A stretch of DNA of 64,000 nucleotides, from assembly GCA_016743945.1 (NCBI GenBank), contig JADGFI010000016.1, forward strand, positions 1 through 64,000. Direction: 5' to 3'. The position numbers and the translations under genes were made by a program. Source of the DNA: Desulfobacteraceae bacterium. GTDB lineage: Bacteria > Desulfobacterota > Desulfobacteria > Desulfobacterales > Desulfobacteraceae. Each line of letters starts with the position of its first letter. Position 1 is the first letter of the stretch. This document shows positions 25,672 through 35,029 of the stretch, in pieces. Under the pieces are notes generated by a model, which saw only the letters and a list, made by a program, of their open reading frames with translations, was not told the origin of the DNA and ran no database searches.

Positions 25672-26907
25672 ATGGGTCAGAGACAAGAAAATTTCCAGAA
25701 AGACCGCCTGGGTCAATACACCCGGCTTACCCCGGCACCAGAGCTTGATGCAAGGATCCAGGGGTTTCAACAGATACTTTCTTTCCAGGATATTGGCGGG
25801 GCCCTCATTGTCCAGAAGGCAGATCTTTTTTATTACACCGGCACCACCCAGCAGGGCTGGCTCTATGTGCCGGTCCAGGGAGATGTCGTTTTCATGGTCT
25901 TCAAGGATTTGTTACGGGCAAAGGCCGAGTCCGGCCTCAAACAGATCCTTCCTTTGATCAGTCCCAAAAAAATTCCGGATACGCTTGCCGGACTTGGGGT
26001 ATCACTTCCAGACCGGTTGGGACTGGAGTTGGATGTGATGCCCGCCAATCAATATTTCATGTTTTGTCGGATATTTTCAGGCGCAAGGATTTTGGATATC
26101 TCCACCCCCATCCGGCTTCAGCGGGCGGTGAAATCCGAGTTTGAAATCAATTGTGTGAGAAGGGCCTGTGTCCTGGCAGACCGTGTGGCGGCCCAGGTGC
26201 CGGAACTGCTCAGGGAAGGGATGACGGAAGTCGAACTTGCCGGGATGCTGGAGGCCCATGCCCGAAAACTTGGCCACCAGGGATTGATCCGCATGCGCTT
26301 GTGGGACAATCATTTGTTCTATGGACATATCATGTGCGGTGCCGGGGCGGCTGTTCCCGGTGCCTTTGCCTCCCCCACGGGCGGGGTAGGGCTCAACCCC
26401 AATGTGGGCCAGGGTCCTTCCTTTGCCTCCATAAAATCCAATGAACCCATTCTGGTGGACTATGTGTTTGCCCTGGATGGATATCTGAGTGATCATACAC
26501 GGATATTTTCTTTGGGAGAAATAGCGCAGGAGCTGCAAGATGCCCACCAGGCCATGCTCGAAATCCAGGAAACCGTTAAACAACAAGCCCTTCCCGGTGC
26601 GATCACAGGAGCACTTTACGAAACCATGATGACCATGGCCCAGGACAAGGGATATGCGGATGGTTTCATGGGCGCTGTAGAACCGAAAATCCGGTTTGCC
26701 GGCCATGGGTTGGGCATTGAACTGGATGAGTTCCCCTTTGTCGCCAAGGGCCAGACCCTTGCCCTTGAGGCGGGCATGCTCATTGCCCTGGAGCCCAAGG
26801 TGGTCCTTCCGGGAAAAGGAGTGGTGGGAATAGAAAATACCCTTCTGGTTACGGAAACAGGACTTGAATCCCTGACGCTTTACCCGGATACCATAACGGT
26901 TCTATAG
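25672..26907 (+). CDS. M24-family metallopeptidase (Xaa-Pro peptidase-like)
   Basis: 411 residues: a creatinase-type N-terminal domain (about 30-150) and a pita-bread catalytic domain. All five metal ligands of M24 enzymes can be placed: the two Asp of VDYVFALDGYLSDHTR, the His of AGHGLGIELDEFP, and the Glu residues of LEPKVV and GIENTLL. The likely activity is aminopeptidase P or prolidase, but the family also includes creatinases. The start ATG at 25672 has GGAGAGCGCC before it. It is 123 bases beyond the dehydrogenase gene and may be a separate unit. Confidence 0.9.
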   Translation: MGQRQENFQKDRLGQYTRLTPAPELDARIQGFQQILSFQDIGGALIVQKADLFYYTGTTQQGWLYVPVQGDVVFMVFKDLLRAKAESGLKQILPLISPKKIPDTLAGLGVSLPDRLGLELDVMPANQYFMFCRIFSGARILDISTPIRLQRAVKSEFEINCVRRACVLADRVAAQVPELLREGMTEVELAGMLEAHARKLGHQGLIRMRLWDNHLFYGHIMCGAGAAVPGAFASPTGGVGLNPNVGQGPSFASIKSNEPILVDYVFALDGYLSDHTRIFSLGEIAQELQDAHQAMLEIQETVKQQALPGAITGALYETMMTMAQDKGYADGFMGAVEPKIRFAGHGLGIELDEFPFVAKGQTLALEAGMLIALEPKVVLPGKGVVGIENTLLVTETGLESLTLYPDTITVL

Positions 26908-26931
26908 GGGGGACGGTCTGTCACGGGTTTA

Positions 26932-27726
26932 TCATCGTGTCAGCAGAACTTCATCGTTTTCAAACTCTTTTTTGCGGATTTCACTGAACATTTCAACCAG
27001 TTTGCCCGGGGTAAGCTTCTTTTTTTCGTCTCCTTCAATATCAATGATGATTTCTCCGCTGTCCATCATGAGGAGCCGGTTTCCGAATTCAATGGCATGT
27101 TTCATATTGTGGGTGATCATAAGGGTTGTCAGGGAATGGTCCTGGATGAACTTTTGTGTCAGGTACATGACAATGGCGGCATTCCTGGGGTCCAGGGCTG
27201 CCGTATGTTCGTCCAGGAGCAAAATTTTAGGGTTTGACAGCACGGTCATAAGAAGTGTCAAGGCCTGGCGCTGGCCGCCGGACAACATGCAAACATTTTC
27301 TTTCATGCGACTTTCAAGTCCCATGTCCAGCCGGATCAATTCTGTTTTGAAAAATTCTCGCATTTTCTTGCCCAGGCTGATGCTCAGCCATTTAAATCCC
27401 TTTTTAAAGGTGATCATCATATTGTCTTCAAGGGTCATGCCCGAGGCGGTTCCCAAAAGAGGGTCCTGGAAAATTCTGCCAATGGTGTTTGCCCGTTTGT
27501 ATTCCGGATCGTTTGTGACCTCTCGTTGGTTGATAAAAATGGATCCAGAACTTGGCAGCAGGTTTCCTGAAATCAGGTTGAAAAGCGTTGTTTTACCGGC
27601 ACCATTGCTGCCGATGATGGTGATAAAATCCCCTTTTTTTATCTGGAGGTTGAGTCCTTTAATTAAATGGACCTCGTTTGGGGTTGTTTCGTGAAATCGT
27701 TTGTTTATATCTGTGAGACGGATCAT
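26932..27726 (-). CDS. ABC transporter ATP-binding protein
   Basis: 264 residues with Walker A GSNGAGKTT, signature MLSGGQRQAL and Walker B ILLLDEHTAAL (His in place of the more usual Pro after the Glu). The H-loop is in LMITHNMKHA. It pairs with the permease at 27750 and the lipoprotein-like or periplasmic binding protein at 28678, matching the TrpXYZ-type importer layout. Confidence 0.93.
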   Translation of the reverse strand: MIRLTDINKRFHETTPNEVHLIKGLNLQIKKGDFITIIGSNGAGKTTLFNLISGNLLPSSGSIFINQREVTNDPEYKRANTIGRIFQDPLLGTASGMTLEDNMMITFKKGFKWLSISLGKKMREFFKTELIRLDMGLESRMKENVCMLSGGQRQALTLLMTVLSNPKILLLDEHTAALDPRNAAIVMYLTQKFIQDHSLTTLMITHNMKHAIEFGNRLLMMDSGEIIIDIEGDEKKKLTPGKLVEMFSEIRKKEFENDEVLLTR

Positions 27727-27749
27727 ATGGTTACTCGTATGCTCAAGCT

Positions 27750-28628
27750 TTATCTGCGCATGGATTTATAATTAGTGATCATCAGGGAGACGATGATCAA
27801 AATTCCCGACAACAATTTTAAGTCGTTGGGCGTCAGGTTGATATAATACCCGTAATAACGGCCAAGGTACATGATGGCCTTGTACAAAATGGCACCCAGT
27901 ATGACCCTTGTGGTCAGGATGGAAATCTTTTCTGATTTAAGCAAAAACTCCCCCAGCATGACAGATGCCAGGCCGGAGATAACAATCCCCTGGCCCAGGT
28001 TGATGTCGGCAAACCCCTGGTATTGTGCTGCAAATGCACCAGACAGAGCCACCAGCCCGTTTGAAAGACCCACGCCGATCAATTTCATGGTTGCCGGGTT
28101 TATCCCCTGGGTGACCACCATCTGCTGATTGTTACCCAGGGCGCCAAAGACAAGTCCCATGTCTGTGTGGAAAAAAATATCCATCAGCAATTTTATGATC
28201 AGCACCACGGCCAGGAAAAACAAGAGGTATGCCACTTCTTCCGGGATGAAACGCTGGGTCATGTCGGATACCTTTGTCATGACGGTTTCCACCCTGAGCA
28301 AGGGGAGGTTGGCTCTGCCCCCCAGGATTCTGATATTGATGGAATAGAGCATGGTCATGGTCAGAATCCCGGCCAGAAGATGGGGGACCTTCAGGTAATT
28401 GTGGATGGCCGCCGTGACAAAACCGGCCAGGATCCCGCCGGTAAGGGAGAGCAGGAGGCCTAGGGGCAGGCTGATGCCGCTTTTTATGGACATGGCCATG
28501 ATAACGGCCCCCATGGGAAAAGATCCGTCAACGGTCAAGTCGGGGAAATCAAGTATCCTAAATGTAAAAAAAACGCCAAGGGCCATGATCGAATAGATCA
28601 GGCCCTCAACAAAAATTCCTTCAATCAT
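27750..28628 (-). CDS. ABC transporter permease
   Basis: 292 residues with about eight hydrophobic segments and the BPD_transp_2-like conserved regions found in Liv/ribose-type and TrpY-type permeases (LDFPDLTVDGSFPMGAV near the N-terminus, GLSNGLVALSGAFAAQYQGF in the middle). It would form the membrane channel for the adjacent ATPase and binding protein. Confidence 0.92.
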   Translation of the reverse strand: MIEGIFVEGLIYSIMALGVFFTFRILDFPDLTVDGSFPMGAVIMAMSIKSGISLPLGLLLSLTGGILAGFVTAAIHNYLKVPHLLAGILTMTMLYSINIRILGGRANLPLLRVETVMTKVSDMTQRFIPEEVAYLLFFLAVVLIIKLLMDIFFHTDMGLVFGALGNNQQMVVTQGINPATMKLIGVGLSNGLVALSGAFAAQYQGFADINLGQGIVISGLASVMLGEFLLKSEKISILTTRVILGAILYKAIMYLGRYYGYYINLTPNDLKLLSGILIIVSLMITNYKSMRR

Positions 28629-28677
28629 TTAATTTTTAGCCTTTGGTTGGTTTTACAAGCTCAATGGAAGAGCTGTT

Positions 28678-29658
28678 TTAATTGTGTATCACTTGTCCAT
28701 CTTTAATGATGGTGTTTGCTTTTTTTATGATATCATCGGGAAAGGTAAGCCCCAGAAATTTTGCCTGGTCCAGGTTGATCAGCAGGTCCACATCCGTTGG
28801 GTCGGTCATGAAAATAGTCGGGATGTTTTCCGGTTTTTCTCCTTTTAGAACCCTGGCAACCAGTTTGCCCGTTGCCACTCCCATTTTATAATAGTCAAAT
28901 CCCCATGCTACCAGAATTTCATGGGTTTGGGCAGAACTTGGATCCGCCGACATAATCGGGATTTTATGTTTTTTGGCAACACTTGTCACAGCCCCCAGTG
29001 CGGAAAAAACCGTGTTGTCATTGCTCAGGTATATCCCGTCCACCCTTCCCGCAATTGTCTGAGCAGCCTGCTTTACCTCTGAGGAATTGGTGACGGTGGC
29101 TTCAACAAATTTAATTCCCTTGTCTTTGCAGACCTGCCGGGCGATTGCGGCAAGACTGACTGCATTGGCCTCAGAACTGGAGTAGATGTGTCCCAGGGTT
29201 TTAATCTCTTTGATCCTTGCTAAAAACTCAATCTGCTCTTTTACCGGAGTCATGTCGGATATGCCGGTGATATTTTTTTCACCTGTCGTTGTGGAGGCGA
29301 TGAGGCCTGCTTCCACAGGGTCGGTCACTGCGCAATAAATTACAGGGCTGTCCTTAATGGTATTTACCAGGGCCTGGGCCGTTGGTGTGGCAATCCCAAC
29401 GGCGATGGCAACTTTTTCAGCCTTAAATTTCTGGGCGATTGAAGATGCCGTGGAAATCTCTCCGTTGGCATTTTGCAGATCGAATTTCGCATTGGGAAAA
29501 CTTAATTTTAAGCCATCCTGAACGCCTTGTTCCAGGGCATCCAGGGCCGGGTGGGCAGTGATCTTTGAGATACCGATAAGAGGGGCATCATTTGCCATAC
29601 ATGGGGTTGATAGAAGAAAAATGGATGCAATTGAGATTATGGATAAATATTTTTTCAT
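28678..29658 (-). CDS. ABC transporter substrate-binding protein, TrpX/PF04392 type
   Basis: 326 residues. ATG at 29658 follows AAAGGAATCAACC; an in-frame start six codons upstream lacks a ribosome site. A signal peptide (KKYLSIISIASIFLLSTPCMA) precedes two periplasmic-binding lobes with VGIATPTAQALVN, YCAVTDPVEAGL and GIYLSNDNTVFSAL. Members of this family bind tryptophan, tyrosine or other amino or aromatic compounds. It is the first gene of the three-gene importer; the true substrate cannot be told. Confidence 0.92.
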   Translation of the reverse strand: MKKYLSIISIASIFLLSTPCMANDAPLIGISKITAHPALDALEQGVQDGLKLSFPNAKFDLQNANGEISTASSIAQKFKAEKVAIAVGIATPTAQALVNTIKDSPVIYCAVTDPVEAGLIASTTTGEKNITGISDMTPVKEQIEFLARIKEIKTLGHIYSSSEANAVSLAAIARQVCKDKGIKFVEATVTNSSEVKQAAQTIAGRVDGIYLSNDNTVFSALGAVTSVAKKHKIPIMSADPSSAQTHEILVAWGFDYYKMGVATGKLVARVLKGEKPENIPTIFMTDPTDVDLLINLDQAKFLGLTFPDDIIKKANTIIKDGQVIHN

Positions 29659-29756
29659 GGTTGATTCCTTTGTCAATTGAATTGCCGCATTGGACCTTAT
29701 ACAATATTTTTATTCATAAAAACAGAAGGATCGTTTTTTAAAAGTTGAGAGAAATG

Positions 29757-29786
29757 CAAAAAGGGCAGGAGATATATCTCCCGCCC
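29757..29786 (-). terminator. Rho-independent terminator after the Usp-receiver gene
   Basis: In minus-strand sense GGGCGGGAGATA pairs with TATCTCCTGCCC (one C-A mismatch) and is followed by TTTTT. It lies about 55 bases beyond the stop of the gene at 29842-30744 and just before the importer promoter region. Confidence 0.85.
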
Positions 29787-29841
29787 CTCCTAATATTCGG
29801 TATTTTAATCAATTCTCAATTTGAAATTAGGTCCAAAAAAA

Positions 29842-30744
29842 TTATCCCCCGTACTTGTCATCAAAGGAGTTCCAAAAAGTTCGGTCTTTTTCCCGCCAGC
29901 CTTTGCCAAAGGATTTGTCAAAAAAGGGCTTCAGATTGGAAAACCAGGACCCATACCCCTGTTTGCCCTCAATTCTCGCCCGGATGACGTCTGCGGCATG
30001 ACCGGTCAGGTTTGCCAGTTCATCCTTGGGAATATAGGAGTCTGCCCCTTTCTGGATGGATTCTTTGAGGTTTTCAGGCGTCAGGGCATGGGCCGTGAGC
30101 ATGAGGGCAGGCACTTTTTTTTCCCGGGCAAGTTCTAAAATGTCATAACCGCTAACCCCCATGATATCAAGGATGGCCAGGTCATATCTATTGTTCTCAA
30201 TCAGTTTTTTTGCTGTGTCAAAGGAGTTGGCTGTCTCAAGGGTGCACATATCTAAGAGTTCTTCAATGGTTTCAAGAATATCGGGTTCATCGTCCACCAC
30301 CAATACGCGTCTGTCTTTTAAAAGGTCTTCGGACAAAATAGCGGCAACGTCAAACTTGACGGTTGTGACAGGGCAATGGGCTTTTAAAATTACATAGCGC
30401 GCGGTTGAGCCGAGAATGGCTTTTTGAGCACGGGATTTTTTCCGGATGCCCAGAAAAATATGGTCGATATCGTTTTCCCTGGCAAACAGGACCAGGTCTT
30501 CGCCGGCGGACATTCCCCGGACGCTTTGCTGGGCCTCGCAGGCGATACCCGAGTTTTCCATGATCTGTCTGGCAAACCCAAGGTTTTCTTCCGCACGAAT
30601 GATATCTGCCTGTCGTTCAGAACTTCCCCCTTCCATGGAGGTGACCACATAGACAAAGGCACTGTGAATGCCTGCCATATCTCTTGCAAGGGACAATGCA
30701 ACCCTGCCAACTTCTCCGCCATCATAACCCACCAGTATCTTCAT
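29842..30744 (-). CDS. Universal stress protein fused to a response-regulator receiver
   Basis: 300 residues. Residues 1-130 are a Usp domain (ILVGYDGGEVG; nucleotide loop around LGIRKKSRAQKAILGS). Residues 146-256 are a receiver with acidic pair D151/D152, phosphoacceptor D193, T217 and K240. The last 35 residues (266-297) form a tail with pattern WFSxLKPxFDxxFGxGW and FWxxFDD that recurs in the response regulator at 42949-43470. The receiver halves of the two proteins are also closely alike (VDDEPDILET, ILDIMGV, LTAHALTP). A Usp-receiver fusion could link nucleotide or energy sensing to phosphorelay. It follows the Liv-type operon on the same strand and ends at a terminator. Confidence 0.92.
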   Translation of the reverse strand: MKILVGYDGGEVGRVALSLARDMAGIHSAFVYVVTSMEGGSSERQADIIRAEENLGFARQIMENSGIACEAQQSVRGMSAGEDLVLFARENDIDHIFLGIRKKSRAQKAILGSTARYVILKAHCPVTTVKFDVAAILSEDLLKDRRVLVVDDEPDILETIEELLDMCTLETANSFDTAKKLIENNRYDLAILDIMGVSGYDILELAREKKVPALMLTAHALTPENLKESIQKGADSYIPKDELANLTGHAADVIRARIEGKQGYGSWFSNLKPFFDKSFGKGWREKDRTFWNSFDDKYGG

Positions 30745-30783
30745 TTTGTACTCCTAAATTAGCCGTCTACATTCAGCAGGTGG

Positions 30784-30816
30784 TATTACATCCACCAGGT
30801 AAATATTACATCCACC
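30784..30816 (+). repeat. Direct repeat duplicating the end of livF
   Basis: TATTACATCCACC occurs at 30784-30796 and 30804-30816, period 20. The second copy contains the livF stop codon, so the end of that gene appears to have been tandemly duplicated into the intergenic space. Confidence 0.7.
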
Positions 30817-31612
30817 GTTTGCGTCTCTTGTAAGATTTAACATCCTTAAAGGATTTTCGACCTCCGCCCTTGGTGATACCCATGTAAAATTCTTTGACAT
30901 CCGGGTTGTCCTGGAGTTCATTCGAAGGACCCTCAAGGACGATCTTACCAGACTCCATAATATATGCATAATCGGAAATGGCAAGGGCAACCTTGGCATT
31001 TTGCTCCACCACCAGGATGGTGGTATCAAGGTCTCGGTTGATTTTTTTTATGTTTTCAAATATTTCTTTTACAAGAATGGGTGCAAGGCCAAGAGAAGGT
31101 TCATCCAGCATGAGCATTTGGGGAGCAGCCATCAAGGCCCTTGCAATGGCAATCATCTGCTGCTCTCCTCCGGAGCTGTAGCCCGCCATCCTGTTGGTCA
31201 CTTTGGAGAGTCGCGGGAAGTGTTTGTACATCAATTCATTGTCGTCACGGATTTTTTTCGATCCGTCTTTTCGTGTAATGGATCCCACCAAAATGTTTTC
31301 ATTCACTGTCAGGTGTTTAAATATCCTTCTGCCTTCAGGTACCATGACGGCACCCAGTTTGACGATGTCTGTCCCTGAAAGCTGAGTCGTATCCGTTTTA
31401 TTAAATTTAATATACCCTTCCTTGATGGCACCATTCTCAGGTTTTAAAAGGCCGCTGATGGCTCTTAATGTGGTGGTTTTGCCGGCACCGTTGGTGCCAA
31501 GCAAAGCGACAATCTTTCCCTTGGGCACGTTAAGACTAACACCACGAAGTACTTGAACAATGTCGTTATAGACAACTTCAATATTGTTGACTTCCAGTAG
31601 ATTTTTTTCCAT
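30806..31612 (-). CDS. livF: Liv-type ABC transporter ATP-binding protein, LivF-like
   Basis: 268 residues. I start at 31612 (EKNLLEVNNIEVVY); an in-frame extension of 19 codons reaches into the intergenic region. Walker A GTNGAGKTT, signature YSSGGEQQM and Walker B MLMLDEPSLGLAP are intact. The C-terminus has an extra basic tail rich in Lys and Arg beyond the usual LivF end. It works with the LivG-like ATPase at 36960, the two permeases and the binding protein in the same operon. Confidence 0.92.
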   Translation of the reverse strand: MEKNLLEVNNIEVVYNDIVQVLRGVSLNVPKGKIVALLGTNGAGKTTTLRAISGLLKPENGAIKEGYIKFNKTDTTQLSGTDIVKLGAVMVPEGRRIFKHLTVNENILVGSITRKDGSKKIRDDNELMYKHFPRLSKVTNRMAGYSSGGEQQMIAIARALMAAPQMLMLDEPSLGLAPILVKEIFENIKKINRDLDTTILVVEQNAKVALAISDYAYIMESGKIVLEGPSNELQDNPDVKEFYMGITKGGGRKSFKDVKSYKRRKRWM

Positions 31613-31746
31613 GTGTATTGTCTTTATAATTTGGGCTTTAATTATGGGGTTAAACTTACCGGAAACCAATTTAATTTAAAACGGATTCCCAGTAAGTTAA
31701 GGTTCAGCTTACTTTTTATTGATCCCTTAAGGCTCGATAAAAAATG

Positions 31747-32967
31747 CTACTTGATTTTTTTCATGTATTCAGACGCCAGGGGTTTTCCTACTGCTTTAAA
31801 TACACCACTTTGTACACTGTAAATCTGGAGCAGATCAACACCGGCACGGTCTGTTTTCGAATAGGTTACAGGACCGGTTGTTGAATAGGGATGGTATGCA
31901 TTGGCACCATTCATTTTGTTGAGTGTATTGTAAAGGTTGGCTTTGTTTATTTCAAGGCCGGCAGCTTTTGTCCGCTTGATGGCTTCTGTCGTAACCTGGG
32001 CTACCATTATGCCGGCTGCATAGTTATGGGAATCAGCCGCTTTTTGATCACGGCCGAATAATTTTGCCAGGGCCAATTGTTTTGTCGTTCCAACGCCTGG
32101 AACCGACGTAATATTAAAGGCAGTTATCCAGAAATAATTTTCAGCTGCATCTCCAGCCAGGGCAATAAGATCATTGCCACCCGTGTAATGGGCACCCATG
32201 AAGGTGAGTTTTCCCGCTTCCCCAAAAGAAGAAGCCGTAAGCCCGAGACGCTGTGAATCTTTGATCATGGTTGCAACAGGGGATTGAATCGTCTGGCTGA
32301 TAACATACTGAACATTTTTGCTCATAAGGCGTTTTAACATGGCGGTATTGTCAAGATCTTTACCATGCTCAACAACTTCGACAAGCTCTATGTTAAGCCC
32401 TGCTGCAACTGCTTTTTCCACATCTGAAACAGGACCACGGCCAAAGGCTGAGGGGTGAACAAAAAGAGCCACTTTTGCTTTTCCGCCCTTATGATTCTTT
32501 GCAACATATTCAGCAAGAATTACAAGCTGGTCTGAATAGGATGCAATGGGAAGGAAAATATAGTTTGAATCATCCAGATTACCTGCATGGTAAGAGGCAG
32601 GAAGAACCGCAATCTGTTCTTCTTCAAAATCGCGTTTTAACCCCAGGGTACTTCCGGTGGAATAGTTTAGATACATGACAATACCGTCGTCAAGATACTC
32701 TTCAAAATTTCTTTTGGTAACGTCGGTTTTGTATTGATCATCCCTGATGGTGCAGTCAATTTTGTCTTCCCCAAGCATTTTGGTATCATTAACAAATTTA
32801 AAATAATCTTCAGTACCTTTTGCATAAGGATTACCTGCATCAGATGTCGGGCCCGTGATTGCCAGGGACATGCCAAGCTTGTAAACTTTTCCTCCGGCAT
32901 TTACAGTGGTAAATGCAAACATAACGATAAGAATCAGTAATGCTGTTAAAAAATTTTGGCTCTTCAT
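31747..32967 (-). CDS. Liv-type ABC transporter substrate-binding protein
   Basis: 406 residues with an N-terminal signal peptide (hydrophobic 6-22, cleavage after VNA) and a type I periplasmic binding fold (GMSLAITGPTSDAG, PIASYSDQLVILAEYV). It resembles LivK-like proteins of the aliphatic-amide, aromatic-acid and fatty-acid branch rather than classical leucine binders, but this is only a similarity impression. The acyl-CoA synthetase in the same operon suggests an organic-acid ligand. Confidence 0.92.
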   Translation of the reverse strand: MKSQNFLTALLILIVMFAFTTVNAGGKVYKLGMSLAITGPTSDAGNPYAKGTEDYFKFVNDTKMLGEDKIDCTIRDDQYKTDVTKRNFEEYLDDGIVMYLNYSTGSTLGLKRDFEEEQIAVLPASYHAGNLDDSNYIFLPIASYSDQLVILAEYVAKNHKGGKAKVALFVHPSAFGRGPVSDVEKAVAAGLNIELVEVVEHGKDLDNTAMLKRLMSKNVQYVISQTIQSPVATMIKDSQRLGLTASSFGEAGKLTFMGAHYTGGNDLIALAGDAAENYFWITAFNITSVPGVGTTKQLALAKLFGRDQKAADSHNYAAGIMVAQVTTEAIKRTKAAGLEINKANLYNTLNKMNGANAYHPYSTTGPVTYSKTDRAGVDLLQIYSVQSGVFKAVGKPLASEYMKKIK

Positions 32968-33028
32968 GTTTATTCTCCTCCTATTGGGTTAGTAACACCT
33001 AAAACTATATTAAAGGCCTGACGTAACC

Positions 33029-34123
33029 TTAATACCGGAATGGCCATAATTTGGTATATGATTTTATGATCCTCCACCAGTTTGCGATTCCCCGGGGTTC
33101 AAACATTAAAAAGAGGACAATCACCAGGCCAAATGTAAATGGTTTCAGTGCTGTCGCAAGATTCATGCTTGAGGGCAGGTATTGTCCTGCGGTTTCAGCA
33201 AGGGTTTCCACCTGTAGATCCAGAAATTTTATGGCAACCGGTCCCCAGAAAGATCCGTTCAAGGTTCCCAATCCTCCGACAATGGCCATGGCAAGATAGC
33301 CGACCGATTCATGGAGGGTAAAGGATTCAAACCCGACACCCCGATAAACATAGGCATGGAGAGCTCCTGCCACCCCTGCAAAAAAACCGGCCAGGGCAAA
33401 GGCATATACCTTTGTAAGTCCCGGGTTCATTCCCATGGCATCTGCAGCCCTGTCATTGTCCCTGACAGCCATAAGGCTTCTGCCGTATCGGGTTTTTAAA
33501 AGATTTCTGATCCCAAATCCCAGGAGAATGACAATGGTCAGGATAATGAAATACCAGAACAGGTAATGATCCTTTCTTCCCACTTTACCGGTAAGCCAGA
33601 AAACCCTGCCAACATAAATGGTCTGTCCCTGGTTGAAAAAGGTCATAAATTGAATCGTCCATTCAAAAATCATCTGAAAGGACAGGGTGGCGATCGCTAG
33701 ATACAGATGCTTGAGCCTCAATGCGGGCAGGCCGACAATTGCGCCGAAAGCCGCGCCCACAAGACCACTTACAACAATCAATACCGGCCAGAAATGGGTA
33801 ATGATCATATGAGATTCACCAATAGTTCTGCAAAAAGATGCGATGGTATAGGCACCGATTCCCACAAAAGCCGCATGGCCGATTGATATAAGGCCTGCAA
33901 ACCCTGTCACAAGGTTAAGCCCCATGACGGCGACAATGGCGATGAGAACATTGTCAACCACCAGCATATATTTATTGCTCAGCTCGAACACCAGGGGCCA
34001 TCCAAACAGGAGGACCAAAAAAAAGGTGAAAAATGTTCTGTCCAGGCTTGTTAGAAATGTCCGTTGTTCCTGTTTATACGTTGTAAAAAAATTTCCCGTT
34101 GCTAACCATGAATTTGCTGACAT
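33029..34123 (-). CDS. livM: Liv-type ABC transporter permease, LivM-like
   Basis: 364 residues with about nine or ten hydrophobic segments and the conserved LivM stretches NLVTGFAGLISIGHAAFVGIG and RYGRSLMAVRDNDRAADAMG. A polar N-terminal extension of about 30 residues precedes the first membrane span. Its start is three bases below the LivH-like stop, so the two are coupled. Confidence 0.93.
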   Translation of the reverse strand: MSANSWLATGNFFTTYKQEQRTFLTSLDRTFFTFFLVLLFGWPLVFELSNKYMLVVDNVLIAIVAVMGLNLVTGFAGLISIGHAAFVGIGAYTIASFCRTIGESHMIITHFWPVLIVVSGLVGAAFGAIVGLPALRLKHLYLAIATLSFQMIFEWTIQFMTFFNQGQTIYVGRVFWLTGKVGRKDHYLFWYFIILTIVILLGFGIRNLLKTRYGRSLMAVRDNDRAADAMGMNPGLTKVYAFALAGFFAGVAGALHAYVYRGVGFESFTLHESVGYLAMAIVGGLGTLNGSFWGPVAIKFLDLQVETLAETAGQYLPSSMNLATALKPFTFGLVIVLFLMFEPRGIANWWRIIKSYTKLWPFRY

Positions 34124-34126
34124 AGA

Positions 34127-35020
34127 TTACACCCGCTCAATTTCATGGATTCCAAATAATCCATGTGGTTTAAAAAAAAGAACAACGACAAGGATGATAT
34201 AGGGCATGACTTCACCTGTGCCGCTCAACCCCCAATTGCCGTCCAGGTATCCGCTGGAAAACTGCTGGATCAATCCAATGATGATGCCTGCCACAACAGC
34301 TCCTAAAATGGAATCAAGTCCCCCTAAAATGATGACAGGGAATACGATAATGCCAAAGGCATGGAGGGTATCAAAATTCAACCCTGTAATATTACCAATG
34401 ATACACCCTGCTGCCGCCGCAGTTAAACCTGCAAGCGCCCAGGCAAGACCAAAAACCTTTGGTACTGAGATACCCACCGACATGGAGCCGAACTGGTCAT
34501 CGGACACGGCTCTCATTGATATTCCAATGGTTGATTTTTTGAAGAACCAGGAGAGTCCGCCAATCAGGATGAAGGTGATGATAATTCCAACAAGCTGTGT
34601 CCAGGAGATGGAAACACCGCCAAGGGCCAGGGGGGCCTGGGGAAGAAAATTAGGAAATGAAAAATTTTCACTTCCAAAGGGCGTCAGATAGATCAACCCA
34701 TCCAAAATTGATCCCAATCCGATGGTGACCATAATGACGGATATGATGGGTTCTCCGATCAGACGTCGCAAAAATATTCTTTCAACACTCATGGCCAGAA
34801 AGAAGGTGATGATCATGCTGGCGATAAAAGAAAAGAAAATCGGCACCCCCAGTGAAACCGTAAGATAGTAGGTGATAAACGCCCCGGCGGCGATAATCTG
34901 TCCATGGGCAAAGTTTGCCACACGGCTTGATTTATAGACCAGTACCAATCCCAATGCGGCCAGTGCATAAATGGATCCCACCACAATGCCGCTGATTACA
35001 ATTTGAAAAAAATAACTCAT
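34127..35020 (-). CDS. livH: Liv-type ABC transporter permease, LivH-like
   Basis: 297 residues with about eight membrane segments. The N-terminal ALAALGLVLVYKSSRVANFAHG and the central GISMRAVSDDQFGSMSVGI match LivH permeases. It lies nine bases after the acyl-CoA synthetase stop and three before the LivM-like start. Confidence 0.93.
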   Translation of the reverse strand: MSYFFQIVISGIVVGSIYALAALGLVLVYKSSRVANFAHGQIIAAGAFITYYLTVSLGVPIFFSFIASMIITFFLAMSVERIFLRRLIGEPIISVIMVTIGLGSILDGLIYLTPFGSENFSFPNFLPQAPLALGGVSISWTQLVGIIITFILIGGLSWFFKKSTIGISMRAVSDDQFGSMSVGISVPKVFGLAWALAGLTAAAAGCIIGNITGLNFDTLHAFGIIVFPVIILGGLDSILGAVVAGIIIGLIQQFSSGYLDGNWGLSGTGEVMPYIILVVVLFFKPHGLFGIHEIERV

Positions 35021-35029
35021 CAGATTTCT

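Noticed and set aside
24658..25770. Minus-strand open frame of 370 codons
   Set aside because: It is antisense to the 3-hydroxybutyryl-CoA dehydrogenase gene and has no ribosome site or recognisable domain.
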